Counted from the stretch's first letter, positions 1 to 12,532 are shown. The stretch is DNA of 64,000 nt from Strongylocentrotus purpuratus (GCF_000002235.5 NW_022145610.1:30865806-30929805), one strand, 5' to 3'. Notes: a model not told the origin generated them from the sequence alone. Numbers and translations are program-made.

Positions 1-1877
1 TTTTCTGTAAATTTGGAATCGAATATCTACCTTGATTAGAAAAAAGGGTTTCTTTCTATTGGTTTCATGAGGATAAAGATTATATGGAAATGTTTCTGAA
101 AGTTTAACCCATATGGGACAACATTCATTCTTCTTGTAGTTCTTTATGTAGAACAATGTAGAATATGAAAATGATTTTTCAGTTGAGCTGAGGTAAATTT
201 ATGGACCCCTCTCCCCAAAAACAGAACGCACCCCATCTGTCATCCAATATCTGTGATTTTAGTCGACAGATAGCAAGATGTAGCAATACCAAGCTAATGT
301 GATTTTGTGGAACATTAAAAAACTAAGAAAGAACAAATTATTTAAATGACTGCCCCAGGATATAGATTCAAGATAATTATGTTGTAGTATAAATCCAACT
401 GTCAGTTACGTGTTTGCAATTTTGTCCACCCTCTCAGACTGCTGAGCAAGGCGGCATAGGCTTAGGCAAAGAAGCATCAATCGTAATATAGGGCACCATA
501 TATGATATGGCATATTCTAGTGCCAATCTCATTATGACAACTAATTACTATAATTCATATTCCTATATTGATCACTAATGCCAAATTGGCAACCAGACAT
601 CCGTTGTTTACTTCCGGTTATTTCACAAAGTCTTCCTTTTTCTGGGTCAGGAACGACAAAATGATGTCCGTCTTTCAGCTGATGAAGACAAAATCAAGAT
701 GAAGTTTTGAGAGGGAAAAAACCCTTTGGTTAGTGCGTGATCCCGGGAGTCCTAATTCCCCGTTAAGGTAATTAGGGATTTAAAAGCAAGCTGATTAATA
801 AACGGTGACAAGAGATAATAAACGGACGATTTAACCCCAAAGGTGCACCATTCATTAAACGCCGCTTCGGGACAGACAACTATTGCGTTACGCAAGAAAC
901 CGTCGGGGGAGCGGATGCTATCCGATATGGCTTGTTAAAATTTGAGTGACATTTAGGAAAAGCCCACTTCAGAGATGAAATCTGGCAAGGTTCATGAATT
1001 ACCCATGACGCCATAATTTAGGCATGGAAGATATACCGTTGGCAAGGGAATCTAGCGCTAGGGAGATGTGGAATCATCTTGAAAGGAAAGGTTATGCGAG
1101 GGTTTTTGGTTTAAATAGGCACTGATAAAATTGAAGGGTCGCTATAACCAGTAAATATTTGTCTTCATCTTTCTTCTTTAACCCCCCCCCCCCCCCTCCA
1201 AACGCAACTCTTCAAATCCAGTATAAGAACAAAAACAACAGCAGAAGCTAGCAAACAAACAAAGGTATAGAATGGTGTCCCATGAGTCTGTCTTGTCGGC
1301 CAATCATAGCAGATATGAAGTTACAGGAATTATATGGGTCAAACAGCCAAAACAGAACTCAAAATTCCAAAAAAAGGTTTGGTTAACTGTTTTTCTATTG
1401 GCCAATTCCTAAAAGTATTTTAAAATGTAAAAACTCTTAAAAGTGATGAGGGTAGTTACAACAACCCAAATTCAACAAGTGTATCCAAGATTTTGTGGAT
1501 GAAAAGGCTAGCCAAGCTTAAAATTAAAAATAAGTTCCTAGATTATGAATTGTTGGTATCACAGAGTGCCAGATACCTATGTAGATTAAGAGACACAACG
1601 AAATAGAAAAGATTATCAAAAACTTTCTCAGGAGATTTGGATACCTGGTTGTAAACTTGGAGCCACCTCAATGCACCAATTGGAAAGCGAAGTCCTGGGC
1701 ATGCATGACTACACATAACTTGTATGTGGCAGCAACATTTTCATGAAGTCTCTGAATATTACCAGTTGTATTATGGAACTAGTAGTAATTCAAGAACGAA
1801 TGTTTAAAAATATGGCTACTACGATATTTGTCCACAAGAGCATAAACATTATGAGAAAGCTCACATATCATTTTTTC

Positions 1878-2110
1878 AACCTTTACAAGAACTCAGCCTT
1901 TTCTTTAAACCCCTTAATTATGCACTTCTTTTGTGCCCCCGGAACAAATGAACCAGAAGAAATAAAAAGACATCATCTCACTGCATTAACCTTTACAAGA
2001 ACTCCAAGAACTCCATTTTCTCTTAAAACCTCCATTCATGCACTTCTTTTGTGCCCCTTGAACAAACGAACCTGAAGAAAAAAACTGCAGACATCATCTC
2101 ACTGCTTTGA
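1878..2110. repeat. Two-copy local tandem duplication, unit about 110-120 bp
   Basis: Both copies start AACCTTTACAAGAACTC and contain ATGCACTTCTTTTGTGCCCC and GACATCATCTCACTGC. They begin at 1878 and 1988, with small indels between copies. Confidence 0.85.
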
Positions 2111-2699
2111 TTCCTGAAGCTCCAGCTAACTCTGTTCTGCTGGAGGAAATTTCTAGTACGCAACATGCAAATTCTTGTCAGCGCAGGGATGATTTATTCG
2201 CAGCAATGTCACGGGTGACCTTTCTGCGACAGTTTATCGTATTACGTTCTGCAAACAAGACGTAAATCCCAGTCAGAGCGACCACTCTTTTTTTCCTCTT
2301 CTTTTTAAACTGTATTCTCTTCCTACTTTTTTTTCTTCAAAAAGATGTCTACAGATGCTCCCAAAGATTGATCCTCTGTCTTTTTCATTTGAAGGGAGAG
2401 TAAGGTCAAGAGAAGAAGTCAATTGACGAAGAGTTAATAAAAAGATCTCTATTCATGCTTTTATATTCTTTATGAGGACAAAATGGTAAAAAGTTAGAAG
2501 GGCAAATGCAAATAAGTCAAGAAAGAAGAGCCTTCACACTATGGTGTTATTTTTTAAATATTTTGTTAATGTATGCAAACCCCTTCCAGGCTTCTCCACA
2601 ATTTTTCCTGCGAGAATGATCAAGAGGAAAGAAAAGGAATACAATAGACCTTGCTTTTAGAGATTTTCCTTTGGTGCCATGAACATAATTTATTGCTTT

Positions 2700-3018
2700 A
2701 AAAACTTTACCCCCCCCCCCCTCCATTTTCTCTTTATATCTCTTGCTTGCTTGGTTTATTTCTTATGTTGGCTTTGCCCCTCAATGCATGTCTCTGTCCC
2801 TGTCTCTCTGTCCGTCTCTCACTATGTGAATCAATGTCTCTCTCTATCTTGTCCTCTCATTCCTCCCCTCCCCCTCCTCCTCCCCCCCCCCCCCTCTCGC
2901 TCTCTTTCTCACTATTCTCTCTTCCCTTTCCTCCCCCTCTCTCTCTCTCATTCTCACAATTCTCTTTTTCCTTCCTTCCTTCCCCCTCTCCCTTTCTCTC
3001 ACTTTCTCACTATTCTCT

Positions 3019-3058
<40 letters not shown>

Positions 3059-3060
3059 AC
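2700..3060. repeat. CT-rich low-complexity tract
   Basis: Pyrimidine-only runs with a C homopolymer at about 2711-2720 and another near 2884-2894, ending in a (TC)n run at about 3022-3052. Open frames across it are artefacts of composition. Confidence 0.9.
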
Positions 3061-3484
3061 ACTTGCCTCCATGTTTTCTTTGCCCCATTAGAATCAATGC
3101 TTGCCCTATTCTCCAAGGTGAAAAGAAAACATCGCAGCAGCCATCTTGTTTTATATAAAGGAAAAAAATATGATCGAGAAAGGTGGGCCAAATGGAGTAA
3201 TATACAATAGAAAGTATAAGCTCCTTGGAATACAGGCATCAGATTACAGCTCGAGAAGAAGAAAAGAAATTGTGACCTGGCTTGCGCAAATAGGTCAAAT
3301 GTCCAAAGAAGGAGTTATTTTGGTGGAATACACACAAAAACATACTGTACATTTTTCAGTTTTATTCATTTTTGAAGGAGAAAAGGTGGTGGATTTTCTG
3401 TGACCTCATATACAGAAATAGGTGACAGATAAATTGAGTAAACAACTGTTGTATTTTTATATTGTTTTCTTGAATTGGGTATGA

Positions 3485-3570
3485 ACTTATTATGATACAT
3501 AATAATAATAATAATAATACATTACATTTATAATGCGCTTAATACAATGTTTCTAAGCATGCAGATTAGA
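3485..3570. repeat. Dispersed-repeat fragment with (AAT)n and a TATAATGCGCTT end
   Basis: An (AAT)n run followed by ACATTACATTTATAATGCGCTTAAT. Its layout mirrors the GCGCTATATAAG...(ATT)n end at 5938-5975, so both look like ends of one repeat class. Family naming is not possible by eye. Confidence 0.4.
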
Positions 3571-4079
3571 TAAACATATATACATATATACAAATATTGT
3601 TCTGTGTTAAAAAGAGTACTATCTGTTGTCTGTATAGTATGACATTTTGTAATGGATTCTTTTTATTCCGAGGTTGTTTTGATTCTAAAAGAGAAAATTT
3701 GAATATATGTCTAATTGTACAACATTGTTTCATAAGCACTGAAAATATAGATATTTTTACCAACAAATTAAATTCTTTGTCCTTTGAGAGGAAAAAAAAT
3801 TAATTCTTCAGCTAAAATATGTTGTGTGTGACATATAACGCATGTTTGCAGAAGTAAATTCTAAGAATTCATTACATTATAAATTGATTGATGAACAACT
3901 GAACTATCATAAGAAGCCTTTTAGCATTTGTGTGACATATTCCCCCTTTATGCATAGCAAGTCACATCATTCTGAAATTGAAAAATGAAAAACCAGGCCA
4001 GAGATAAGGATTAGAAGGAAAAAGAAGACCCCTTTAGGTCATTCATTAGCAGAAATAGAGAACCCCATCTAGGGTTCTT

Positions 4080-6190
4080 CTCAACCATCATGTACTGGGC
4101 CCATTCACACGACGATCAAAACAGCGCAAAGTTGTGGTAGAAGTTGCTTAGCAACAGCAAATCGCTAAAGATCGAACCTGAAAAATTGTAAAACTGTAAA
4201 ATTGCAATGTAAGTTAAATTGTGATGTTTGGACAATGACCCTGGAGAGCACCGGACCCCATCGGGCAGAGCTGAGGATTGAAATGGGTTATAACAAAATA
4301 TTGCAAAAAAATATTGCAAAATTATTTTGTACACAAAGTTGCTTGCCAACTGCTATTTACTAAGCAGCTTCCACTGTTACATCATCATCTTAGTAAAATT
4401 GTGATATTTAAACCTTGGTGTAAATGGACTCACATTTGCTGATGATATTTGTTAGATTGAAATTTGATTAGCAACATCTGCTAAGCTCTTTAAACTATAA
4501 CATTGCGATATTCAGAAAAATCACAATGTTTGGACTATGGTGTACATTGAACGTACGCTATGCTGATGACCTATTGTAATTATGTAAATATACAGATGAC
4601 TTCTCTCAGTCCAAACATCATGATATTGTGAGAAACTGCAACATCTGTTAGACAGTAACATGACAGAATTGTGTTGTTTGGATTGGAGTGTAAATGGATC
4701 TGTGAATACTGCTGACAAATCTTGGTCCAAAAATCACAAGTTTGTAGTGAAAATTACTCAGCAATTTCTATTAGCATGATATGCTAAGCAACTTGAACTG
4801 TAACATTACATGAACATTGTAGAAATGCAAGGTAAGTAGGCCATAAAGTAAATGGGCTTACCGTATTTTCCGGCGTAAAGGCCGCAGTATTTTCGGGTGA
4901 GAAAATATCAAAAAGTCGGGGTGCGGCGTATACGCAACAACAACAAAATTCAGCGGTCAAAACATCACGTCCATTTGCACGTATGGGACTATCGGAACGG
5001 TAGCATGACTAGACAACGGTACAGGACAATTCTAGAATAACTCCACACAACTTACCGACAAGTTTATGTTGCATAGTTGACATGAAGACGAAAAAACTTA
5101 TTTTTCTAATAAATCTGCCGATAGATCTAGATCTAAGTCCATACCATTGCATCGCCAAAAAGTAAACAAAGGAACAGGCCGTTACTTACGGAGCTAGCTG
5201 CCGCGCAACGCAACTACGCAGGTCGAAAAATGCTATTTCGGATTACACCGCACATCGAGGAAGGGGTATTGTAGGATACCAAATCTGCGTACGATACAGT
5301 ACTAGCTTAAAAGTCGATGAAGATCTGCTAAATTATGATCATTTTTGAGGTTAACTTCTTGTTGATTTATAAGAATATTGATGAATTTGGTATAGTTTGT
5401 AAAAAAAAAAGAGTGTTCTACAAGAAAATTACGATCATTTTGTTTGGTCCGTTTTTTTTTTCTCTTTTTTTTGTTTTTGTTTTTTGTTGTAGTTTTTTTT
5501 TTTCCTCTACGAAATGTCAAAGTTGGGGGTGCGGCCTATACGGTGGTGCAGCCTTTACGCCGGCAAATACGGTATGTATAATGATGATAATTGTCATAAA
5601 AAACACACAAATGCTATGGTGAAAGTGTAAATGAACCTACGTATGCTGATGATATTTCTGTGTCCAAACTATTCTGGAGGAAGGTGCGCAAGATGCTCCT
5701 ATGCGACTTTAACACTGTGATGTTTTGCCAAGTCACAATGTCCATTAAGTCACAATGTTCAGACCATAGTGTTAAAGGACTTACAGATACTGATGAAATG
5801 TCTCAATAAAAAATAATGATGTTGTGCTAAAAGTTGCTTAGCAACATCAGCTATTCAAGCCCAACAGCCAAATGTTAGTCAAGTCACAATGTTATTCGGG
5901 GCAGCGCCAGGAGCGTCACAATGTGACAGACATGTGCGCTATATAAGAAGCCACCATTATTATTTTTATTATTATTAGGGCAATGTTTTAAGTGCACCTA
6001 AGTATACTGATGTAATTTCTAAGTCTAACATCACAAAGTTGTTGTGAAATTTGTTTAGCTCAGAAACTCCAATTGTAACATGGCGGTGCTAGTAAAATCA
6101 TGTTTGGAGCCCAGTGTAAATGAACCTACATAATTATACTGATGTCATTTCTCTGCACAATAATCAGTAACGCGATATTTTGGAGGACTT
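4080..6190. repeat. Degenerate tandem array, unit roughly 120-150 bp, interrupted by later insertions
   Basis: Recurring words are GTGTAAATGGACCTAC, GCTGATGATATTTCT, CACAATGTTTGGAC and GTTGCTTAGCAAC. The GCTGATGA-like word recurs near 4439, 4561, 4711, 5645, 5789, 6008 and 6131. The array is broken by the 712-bp element at 4861-5572 and by a short insert at about 5895-5975 ending GCGCTATATAAGAAGCCACC plus an ATT run. Confidence 0.6.
4861..5572. mobile_element. 712-bp non-autonomous DNA element with TIRs and TA flanks
   Basis: The left end CCGTATTTTCCGGCGTAAAG and the inverted right end (CTTTACGCCGGCAAATACGG) match with one mismatch over 20 bases. Both sides are flanked by TA (4859-4860 and 5573-5574). 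Subterminal GGTGCGGC(G/C)TATACG words also appear at both ends. A TA target duplication is typical of IS630-Tc1-mariner-type transposons. The interior holds AT-rich DNA and poly-T, with no transposase frame. Confidence 0.8.
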
Positions 6191-7029
6191 TCGACAAGCA
6201 GAAGCCTGGATAGCTCCCCTGCTCTCTTATTAAGAGATAACAATCTACGTGGAAAAAATAAAAGAGAGAGTATATACTCTGCCTATTCTTTACAAAATAA
6301 TCAATACGTTTCCAGGAGAGCCTGGCAACAGCAGGTAGAAAATCATCAAAATTTCAAGCGCACTTGCCCTAAATCAATAGGCTTTTGCGTCAATTAGAAT
6401 GGTATCTGCGATGGCTTACAAGTTTTTGTGCGTTCATTTGAAAATGAAATTTGATAACGCAATTGAGTCTTTGTGTGCTTTCATAAATATTTGATGAACG
6501 TATCAATGATATGATCTTTTTAGGTCCCACATGTATGACCCCGTTACAAAGGGGGATGTGAATTTTTCTCTGGGATAAAAGTGAAACATAAAAAAGGCAT
6601 CTATGAAATTGACCAAACCTCAGAGACGTGATTCATAGTGCCTTTATGAAACTATAATGGTCAAGAAACAATTTTTTCCTCACTGCATGTGTAAAACCAA
6701 AAACAGTGGAAAAAATAGCATATTTGGTATATATATATATATATATCAAATCTCGAAGAGGGGACTCATGCTTTCACAAGCTTCAATGCAATTCTTGAAC
6801 CAGTCAGTACATTTATTTTTTACTACATGGCTTGAGAATTTACAGTTTAATTTTTGAAAGATAGAACAACAGTAACGATAATATCCCTTAGCACTTCTGA
6901 AAATGCTTTCAAAAATATTACCCTGGCTTTAGCTTCAACAACCTGTTACCAATGCACAAGAGTGTCAATGGATTAATCCTTGGAGACTGATGCCCTAACA
7001 CTAAGCAGATGAGGCAGGTCCACTCTAAG

Positions 7030-7350
7030 ATACCTGGGTCAAAAGAGACAACTGTAGATGACCTGGGTCGAAAGAGACAACTGAAGATGACCTGGGTCAA
7101 AAGAGACAACTGTAGATGACCTGGGTCAAAAGAGACAACTGAAGATGACCTGGGTCAAAAGAGACAACTGTAGATGACCTGGGTCAAAAGAGACAACTGT
7201 AGATGACCTGGGTCGAAAGAGACAACTGAAGATGACCTGGGTCAAAAGAGACAACTGTAGATGACCTAGGTCAAAAGAGACAACTGTAGATGACCTGGGT
7301 CAAAAGAGACAACTGAAGATGACCTGGGTCAAAAGAGACAACTGTAGATG
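7030..7350. repeat. 29-bp minisatellite, about 11 copies
   Basis: The unit is approximately GATGACCTGGGTCAAAAGAG followed by ACAACTGTA. Units differ at TCA/TCG, at GTA/GAA and in one CTAGG variant. Copies 2 and 7 share the TCGAAAG variant, which suggests a five-unit higher-order repeat. Confidence 0.95.
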
Positions 7351-7454
7351 AAAAGGTTCAAAACCTCAACCTCTTGTATGAAAGTCAAGGGAATGAATTA
7401 CTAAACCACGGTACTATAAACACAATACAATGTATAAACAAGTCAATGACTTAC

Positions 7455-7711
7455 ATGTTGCGAGCTTTCTTCTGCGTTTCCGTCAGCGAGTTGGGCGTGA
7501 ATACATCCTCAAAGGCACTCTCCTGATTGGCTGCAGGTTGCCCTGGCAACGAGGGGGAGGAGGGAGGAGGGGGGGCAGATGTCGCCTCGTCTTCTTCCTT
7601 CACCGAGGCAAAGATGTTCGAGTTGGAGTTGGTGGATTTGGCGCCGGCCGGTTGCTGCTGGCGTATCCGCATCAACTGGTCGTCGCCAACCGAGAATGTC
7701 CGTCTTGCTTT
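7455..7711 (-). CDS. Internal coding exon with RRTFS phospho-motif and Pro-rich stretch, unidentified protein
   Basis: Predicted 257-bp exon: 85 codons plus two bases (AT), so its donor leaves phase 2. The acceptor is ...gtccctctgcag followed by AAAGCAAGACGG; the donor is CGCAACAT followed by GTAAGT. The peptide starts KARRTFSVGDDQLMRIRQQQ, continues through a Ser/Asn linker, then APPPPSSPSLPGQP, and ends FEDVFTPNSLTETQKKARN. RRTFS is a classic basophilic-kinase-like site. The exon can follow either the 34 kb exon (...PETKK, phase 0) or the 13 kb exon (...SDAALE, phase 0). Its local GC content is well above the neighbouring intron. No continuation exon was recognised between 1 and 7450, so the C-terminal part of the protein is probably outside the window. 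Confidence 0.68.
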
Positions 7712-7844
7712 CTGCAGAGGGACAGAAAAACAGCGGTTCCATCACATTGCCTTTAAAACCAAACATTTTCATAGAGTAAGATTTCTAAATGAGAATAAAT
7801 TTATCTGAATTTAACATGTATCATACAGGGCCTGACAGATAAAT

Positions 7845-8005
7845 CATCTCTTCATCATCATCATATCATATCATCGTCATCATCCCCATAATCATTCATC
7901 AACATTGATATTATCCTCATTAGCACGTATTTATCATCAACGTCATTATCACCATCATTATTGCCATCATTATCTTCATCATCATCATCATTATCAAAAT
8001 TGGCT
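7845..8005. repeat. Imperfect (ATC)n microsatellite
   Basis: Interrupted ATC/CAT repeats, for example around 7850-7885 and 7970-7995. Confidence 0.85.
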
Positions 8006-8371
8006 TGCTACCAGGTAACAGTACAGTGCTTGTTTTTACTTTTATAGCTACCCAATTTCATCATCCTCCACATTTACCTCTCCAACTTGAAGAAATTACC
8101 ACCACCACCTGTCTCCTTTATGGTTGCCATGGCAATACAATACATTAATCAATACCATTTACTGCTCCTATACAATCCATGTTCATTGATCATCACAATC
8201 TTCATTCTCTCTATGGAGAGCCAGCATAAATAACTTAAAGCCTTTCTGAAGTTTTGACTATTAACAGAAAAATGAGGAATTACTTTTGTTTGGAATACCA
8301 AATGCACAATGTATAATCCATTGATGTATGATTGGTGGATTCAAATCACCAACCTCACAACACCCAAATTA

Positions 8372-8434
8372 CCATTACTGTCATCATCCCCACTATCACA
8401 ATCAATGTCACCATCACCATCTCCACCGTCATTG

Positions 8435-8474
<40 letters not shown>

Positions 8475-8605
8475 CATCATCATCATCACCATCATCACCA
8501 TCATCATCTTCATCACCATCATCACTATCTTCACCATCATCACCATCATCACCATCATCACCATCATCACCATCATCACTATCATAACTATCATCCTCAT
8601 CACCA
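8372..8605. repeat. (ATC)n / (ATCACC)n microsatellite
   Basis: About 230 bp of CATCATCAT changing to ACCATCATC hexamers. All three forward frames and one reverse frame are open here because the period is a multiple of three; these are not genes. Confidence 0.95.
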
Positions 8606-8699
8606 ACACGTAACCATCAACATGCACCTCATAGACTAGCTCTTCCCACTAACATCTCCATTCGGTATGTAAGCTTATAAACTATAACATCTCCTTTTA

Positions 8700-8885
8700 A
8701 AGGCTGGCTGTACTAGTTTAGCAAGGAGGGGTTAGACTACACAGCGTGGTCAATGACAGGTGGCTATCTCATCAACTCAGCTCTCAATTAACATAAGAAA
8801 AAGGGTTCATGGGGGACCAACGGGCACCGCTTAGGCATTGTTTGCTATATAGAGGGCGCAAGTAGCTATAAGTAGTGCAGTGGGG
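8700..8885. repeat. Dispersed repeat, copy 1 (partner at 45282-45487)
   Basis: Shares AACTCAGCTCTCAATTAACA, TTAGGCATTGTTTG and TATATAGAGGGCGCAAG with the 45.3 kb copy over about 190 bp, in the same orientation. Class unknown. Confidence 0.85.
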
Positions 8886-9088
8886 CTTTAATTCCCAGTG
8901 AATCTTCTTTTTGGGGTGGGCCTTTAATGGATCTTGTAAGGTAAAGGAAGTGATCCAGAAAGAAGCATTCTTGGTCAAGTGTGAGGAGCCTTGCATACAG
9001 ATAAAGGTCAGGACTCAAGAGCACTTGATTTGGGGCCCGTTTACACAAGACTGGATAGAAGGTGATGTTATTAATCGATTGATAAAGA

Positions 9089-9163
9089 GCGGGAGGGAGA
9101 GGGGAGGGAGGGAGAGGGGAGGGAGGGAGAGGGGAGGGAGGGAGAGGGGAGGGAGGGAGAGGG

Positions 9164-9207
<44 letters not shown>

Positions 9208-9227
9208 GAGAGAGGGAGGGAGGGAGG

Positions 9228-9270
<43 letters not shown>

Positions 9271-9420
9271 GGTAGAGAAGGGGGTAGCGAATGAGAGATG
9301 GGCGTTTAAGAGAGACAGGGAGATGAAGAAGAGGTGAAAGAGTCAGAACGAGGGAGAAAGAGAGAGATAGAGAGAGAGAGAAGGAGGGGGGGGGGAGATG
9401 AGAGAGAAATAAATACATAG
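9089..9420. repeat. GA/GGGA microsatellite block
   Basis: Tandem GGGAGGGAGA units at 9089-9170 grading into (GA)n and (GGGA)n, then irregular GA-rich sequence to a poly-G run. Confidence 0.95.
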
Positions 9421-9639
9421 ATTTTTTTTCAGGGAGGGGGGGGGGGGTCAGAGGGATGAAAATAGAGTAAGAATTAAAAAGAGAATTGAAGATTATAGAA
9501 ATCAATTGAAAGAAAATCCCAAAAGGGGAAACATAATCATGCCTATTTCAGCGTCTTTAAACTGATAAATGAGGGACGTAATGAAGAAAAACAAGAGGAA
9601 ATTAAAACATATCGAAGTCTTATTATCATCGCTCTAAAA

Positions 9640-10660
9640 AACTTGAAATAGCTTCTCAGAAATATGAGGGTTATTGTAAATCTTGTTTTTAATTTTCTAA
9701 TTACAATCATATTTTGAATAAACCTACAAGTACCTCCTACATGTATTATGTTTATCTTTTTTGTACTGAAATAATAGATTTTCATGGAATGGAAAACCTA
9801 AACTCAAATAATTGTTCACATCTGAAGCATCTTTCAGTGGACAGAAGCATCTAGGTAATTAAATATTAAATCTCTCCAGCAACTCATAATTGTAATCTTA
9901 TTTTTAGAATTCATCTTTATGTAGTTTTCCATGAATCTTGTCATAAATAAAGAAACACTCAAAGATATTTTTGTCGATTATATCACTGAATTCTTTGAAG
10001 TCGATGAGTATGAAAGGAAACCGACTACTACTGGATTGTACTCAGTTATAAATAACATAAAACATCTATTAGTAATGGAGTTATTAACAAACACATCTTG
10101 TTTGAATTTCACAACAGCAACAATGTTTTTTGTAAAGAATCTTCAAGTACCGTCGCATTACATTACCTACAGTTTTATCAGTGCAAAGTATTTTATATAA
10201 TTTGGTATTTAATTCAATATTTCTTATTCATAATTGCAATTTCTATTTACAATGTATTTTAACCTTTGTACAACATGCATAATTCAGTCTTTGTATTGCG
10301 AAACATGTTCGAATAAACTTTTATTGAATTGAAAAATCTGAACTATATAGTCGTATGTAAATCATCTCTTATTAATGGAGTTATTATTCTTCAAATCTTG
10401 TTTGCAATTCATAACAACCATCTTATTTTTAGAATTACCCCAAAAGCACTATAAGATGATCCTTGTATTCAGATACACTCAAAGTAAAAGTTGCCCATAT
10501 TTCGCTAAGATTTCTCTAAAACACTGCATAAAGAAACGAGGATCTTATCTGCATTCCATTATCGTAAATGAAGGGTATGTCTTTCTAAGGTAATTAGGTT
10601 ATTAAAATCAAAATCCCATTTGCAATTTGTGATAATAAATATTAGGACAAATTCATAATT
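9640..10660. repeat. Degenerate AT-rich local repeats
   Basis: The theme GGTAATTA...ATCTTGTTTGCAATTC...TCTTATTTTTAGAATT recurs near 9655, 9850, 10075, 10375 and 10585. Copies are highly diverged and the boundaries are uncertain. Confidence 0.4.
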
Positions 10661-11921
10661 AGTATGTCATAACCTTGCATTACATGTAAGAAGGGTTGGG
10701 AGAAGTAGGCCACTGCTTTGCCATCAACGATGGACAACTTAATTGGAGACTTACGCTAAATCTATGAATAACTACGTCAGGTCGTAAAATCCAACAAGTG
10801 CTGTTTCTCATACTTCATAAAAATGTAAATATTTTCATCCCTCTACATATAGCCTCAATTTGATTTTACAAAGTAAAACAAATAAAGTCGGACAAATTAA
10901 GTAACAATTTGGAATAATTATTGGATGGGGAGAGAAAGAAAGAGAAGGACAGGTTGGAGGGAGAGAGGAGAGACTGAATGAGACAGGGAGAGGAAGAGGG
11001 GGAGAGAGAGAAAAAAAAGGATAGAGAACGAGAGAAATGGAGAGAGAGAGAGTGAGAAATTTCTTTACAGGTTTCAGAAATTCAGACTGTGCCCAATTGC
11101 TCCAATCAATCTGCGATCCTCAATCAAGATTCAATCTCATTGCTGCATATCTCCCTCTATTGGCGAGAAACCATATAGTTTTTCAAATTTTGTTGAATGT
11201 CTCTACTCAAAAAAAGATGAGTATTACTCCGTTTCAAAGTCTAGAACATTTATTCTTCCACAGAACTATTAATACCACAAATATGTTTTTACCCTTCTCA
11301 ATTAAAGCACTACCATTATAACATGTATTTTTCTTGACAAATAATTTTCTTGCAAAAAGGAGATATCATAATTCTTTGAGTCAGAAACTTATGGAACATA
11401 ACATTTTTGCAAATTGTAAAAACAACCATTACAACAACAAAAATTCACAGATTGTAAAAATACAGGGTTGTGTCAGTTATGAATCAATTCTTTTGTCACA
11501 TGATGCTTTTGTAGGTTTGAACAACCGCACAATTAGGAAACATTTCATACTGTATGTAACACGTTCTCAATATACAGTATTGAAACAAGCTGAGTAGTTT
11601 AAAACCTTCTATTCAAGCATTAGAAAAATATTTTAATTATGGCAACTACTTCAAGCATCTTAACCCTAAATAATATACCAAATTGAAGGCCTTTTTCCCT
11701 TAAATAAATGTGAAGAATGATTAATAAATTTTATAATGGATTATATGCATGAAGAGGAGATATAGCAAGTTCTATTTTCTCTCTAGATCCTAAAAATATC
11801 AACGATAAACTATTAAGTGGCCTAGTGCACACACAGAGACAGAAAATAGTACTCTACTACCCCCAAGTTGTACGGCACCAATTTCTGAACCTCAGCCCTG
11901 AACCCTAACCTTAACCCTTAA

Positions 11922-12412
11922 AGGTACTATGTCCCTTTTGCAGCCAACCTCAAATTCTGTAGAACTTTGCAGGAATTATGAATATGTCATGTTTGTCCTA
12001 TCTGTGAAATTTTAACCTTAGCAGTGTCCCAATATTCAAATCATGCAAGGAAACCCGTTTACTTGCTAGACTTCACTGTCAGACACTATTGAGTGACTGA
12101 CTGGCTTTTTTCTTCTTTGGTAATAACATACATGAAAAGAGTTGTAAAGGGTACATGAGCATTTGTCTACATCAATAACCCATTTCTTGTTTAAATCTTT
12201 GCGCAGCATAAAACGTATGACCATGTGGTACAATGGTCTGAAAATCAAGACTATTACTTATTGGCTCTATATCTCCTAAGTCGATTTGACAACTAATACC
12301 GGTAGTTGTTATTTTCCCACTTTAAGGGGAGTTCTAAATTAGTTTTATCTTTCAAATGCCATTGGAATTTAACATTTTCATTTTTTGGGCCTGCAAATGG
12401 GACATAGTACCT
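11922..12412. mobile_element. TTAA-flanked MITE, 491 bp
   Basis: The ends AGGTACTATGTCCCTTTTGC and, inverted, AGGTACTATGTCCCATTTGC match with one mismatch. TTAA lies directly outside both ends (11918-11921 and 12413-12416). An exact TTAA duplication is the hallmark of piggyBac-type transposition. No coding capacity. Confidence 0.8.
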
Positions 12413-12532
12413 TTAAGGGTTAGGGTACAGGGGAAATCTTAGTGTGGAGTCCTGCACTAGGTTTCATACAGGTATCTATACTAGTAATTGAAAAGTCATC
12501 CACCCCTCTCCACCATGGACACACCCACTTTA

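Larger units (their letters stand above)
1..7454. other. Non-coding left flank, probably intron of the minus-strand gene
   Basis: No supportable exon here. Apart from the repeats listed separately (1878-2110, 2700-3060, 3485-3560, 4080-6190, 4861-5572, 7030-7350), the sequence is AT-rich and looks unique. Homopolymer runs include a C tract near 1183-1198. Two CpG-bearing, non-repetitive patches stand out, at about 720-960 and 2140-2290; the latter contains ATGCAAAT at 2165-2172, the POU octamer sequence. They are only candidates for regulatory DNA. Confidence 0.4.

Noticed and set aside
7501..7808. Forward-strand ORFs overlapping the 7.7 kb exon
   Set aside because: Shadows of the minus-strand exon, which has matching splice sites; forward frames have none.
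8309..8639. Overlapping open frames of His-, Ser- and Ile-rich peptides
   Set aside because: Product of the (ATC)n microsatellite, open in several frames at once.
8911..9505. Arg/Glu-rich and Ser/Leu-rich ORFs on both strands
   Set aside because: Produced by the GA/GGGA tract; the same holds for ORFs at 23579-23932, 30341-30745, 32288-33130 and 58712-58983.
9931..10593. Forward ORFs of 72-89 codons at 9.9-10.6 kb
   Set aside because: They fall in degenerate AT-rich repeats with no coding signature.
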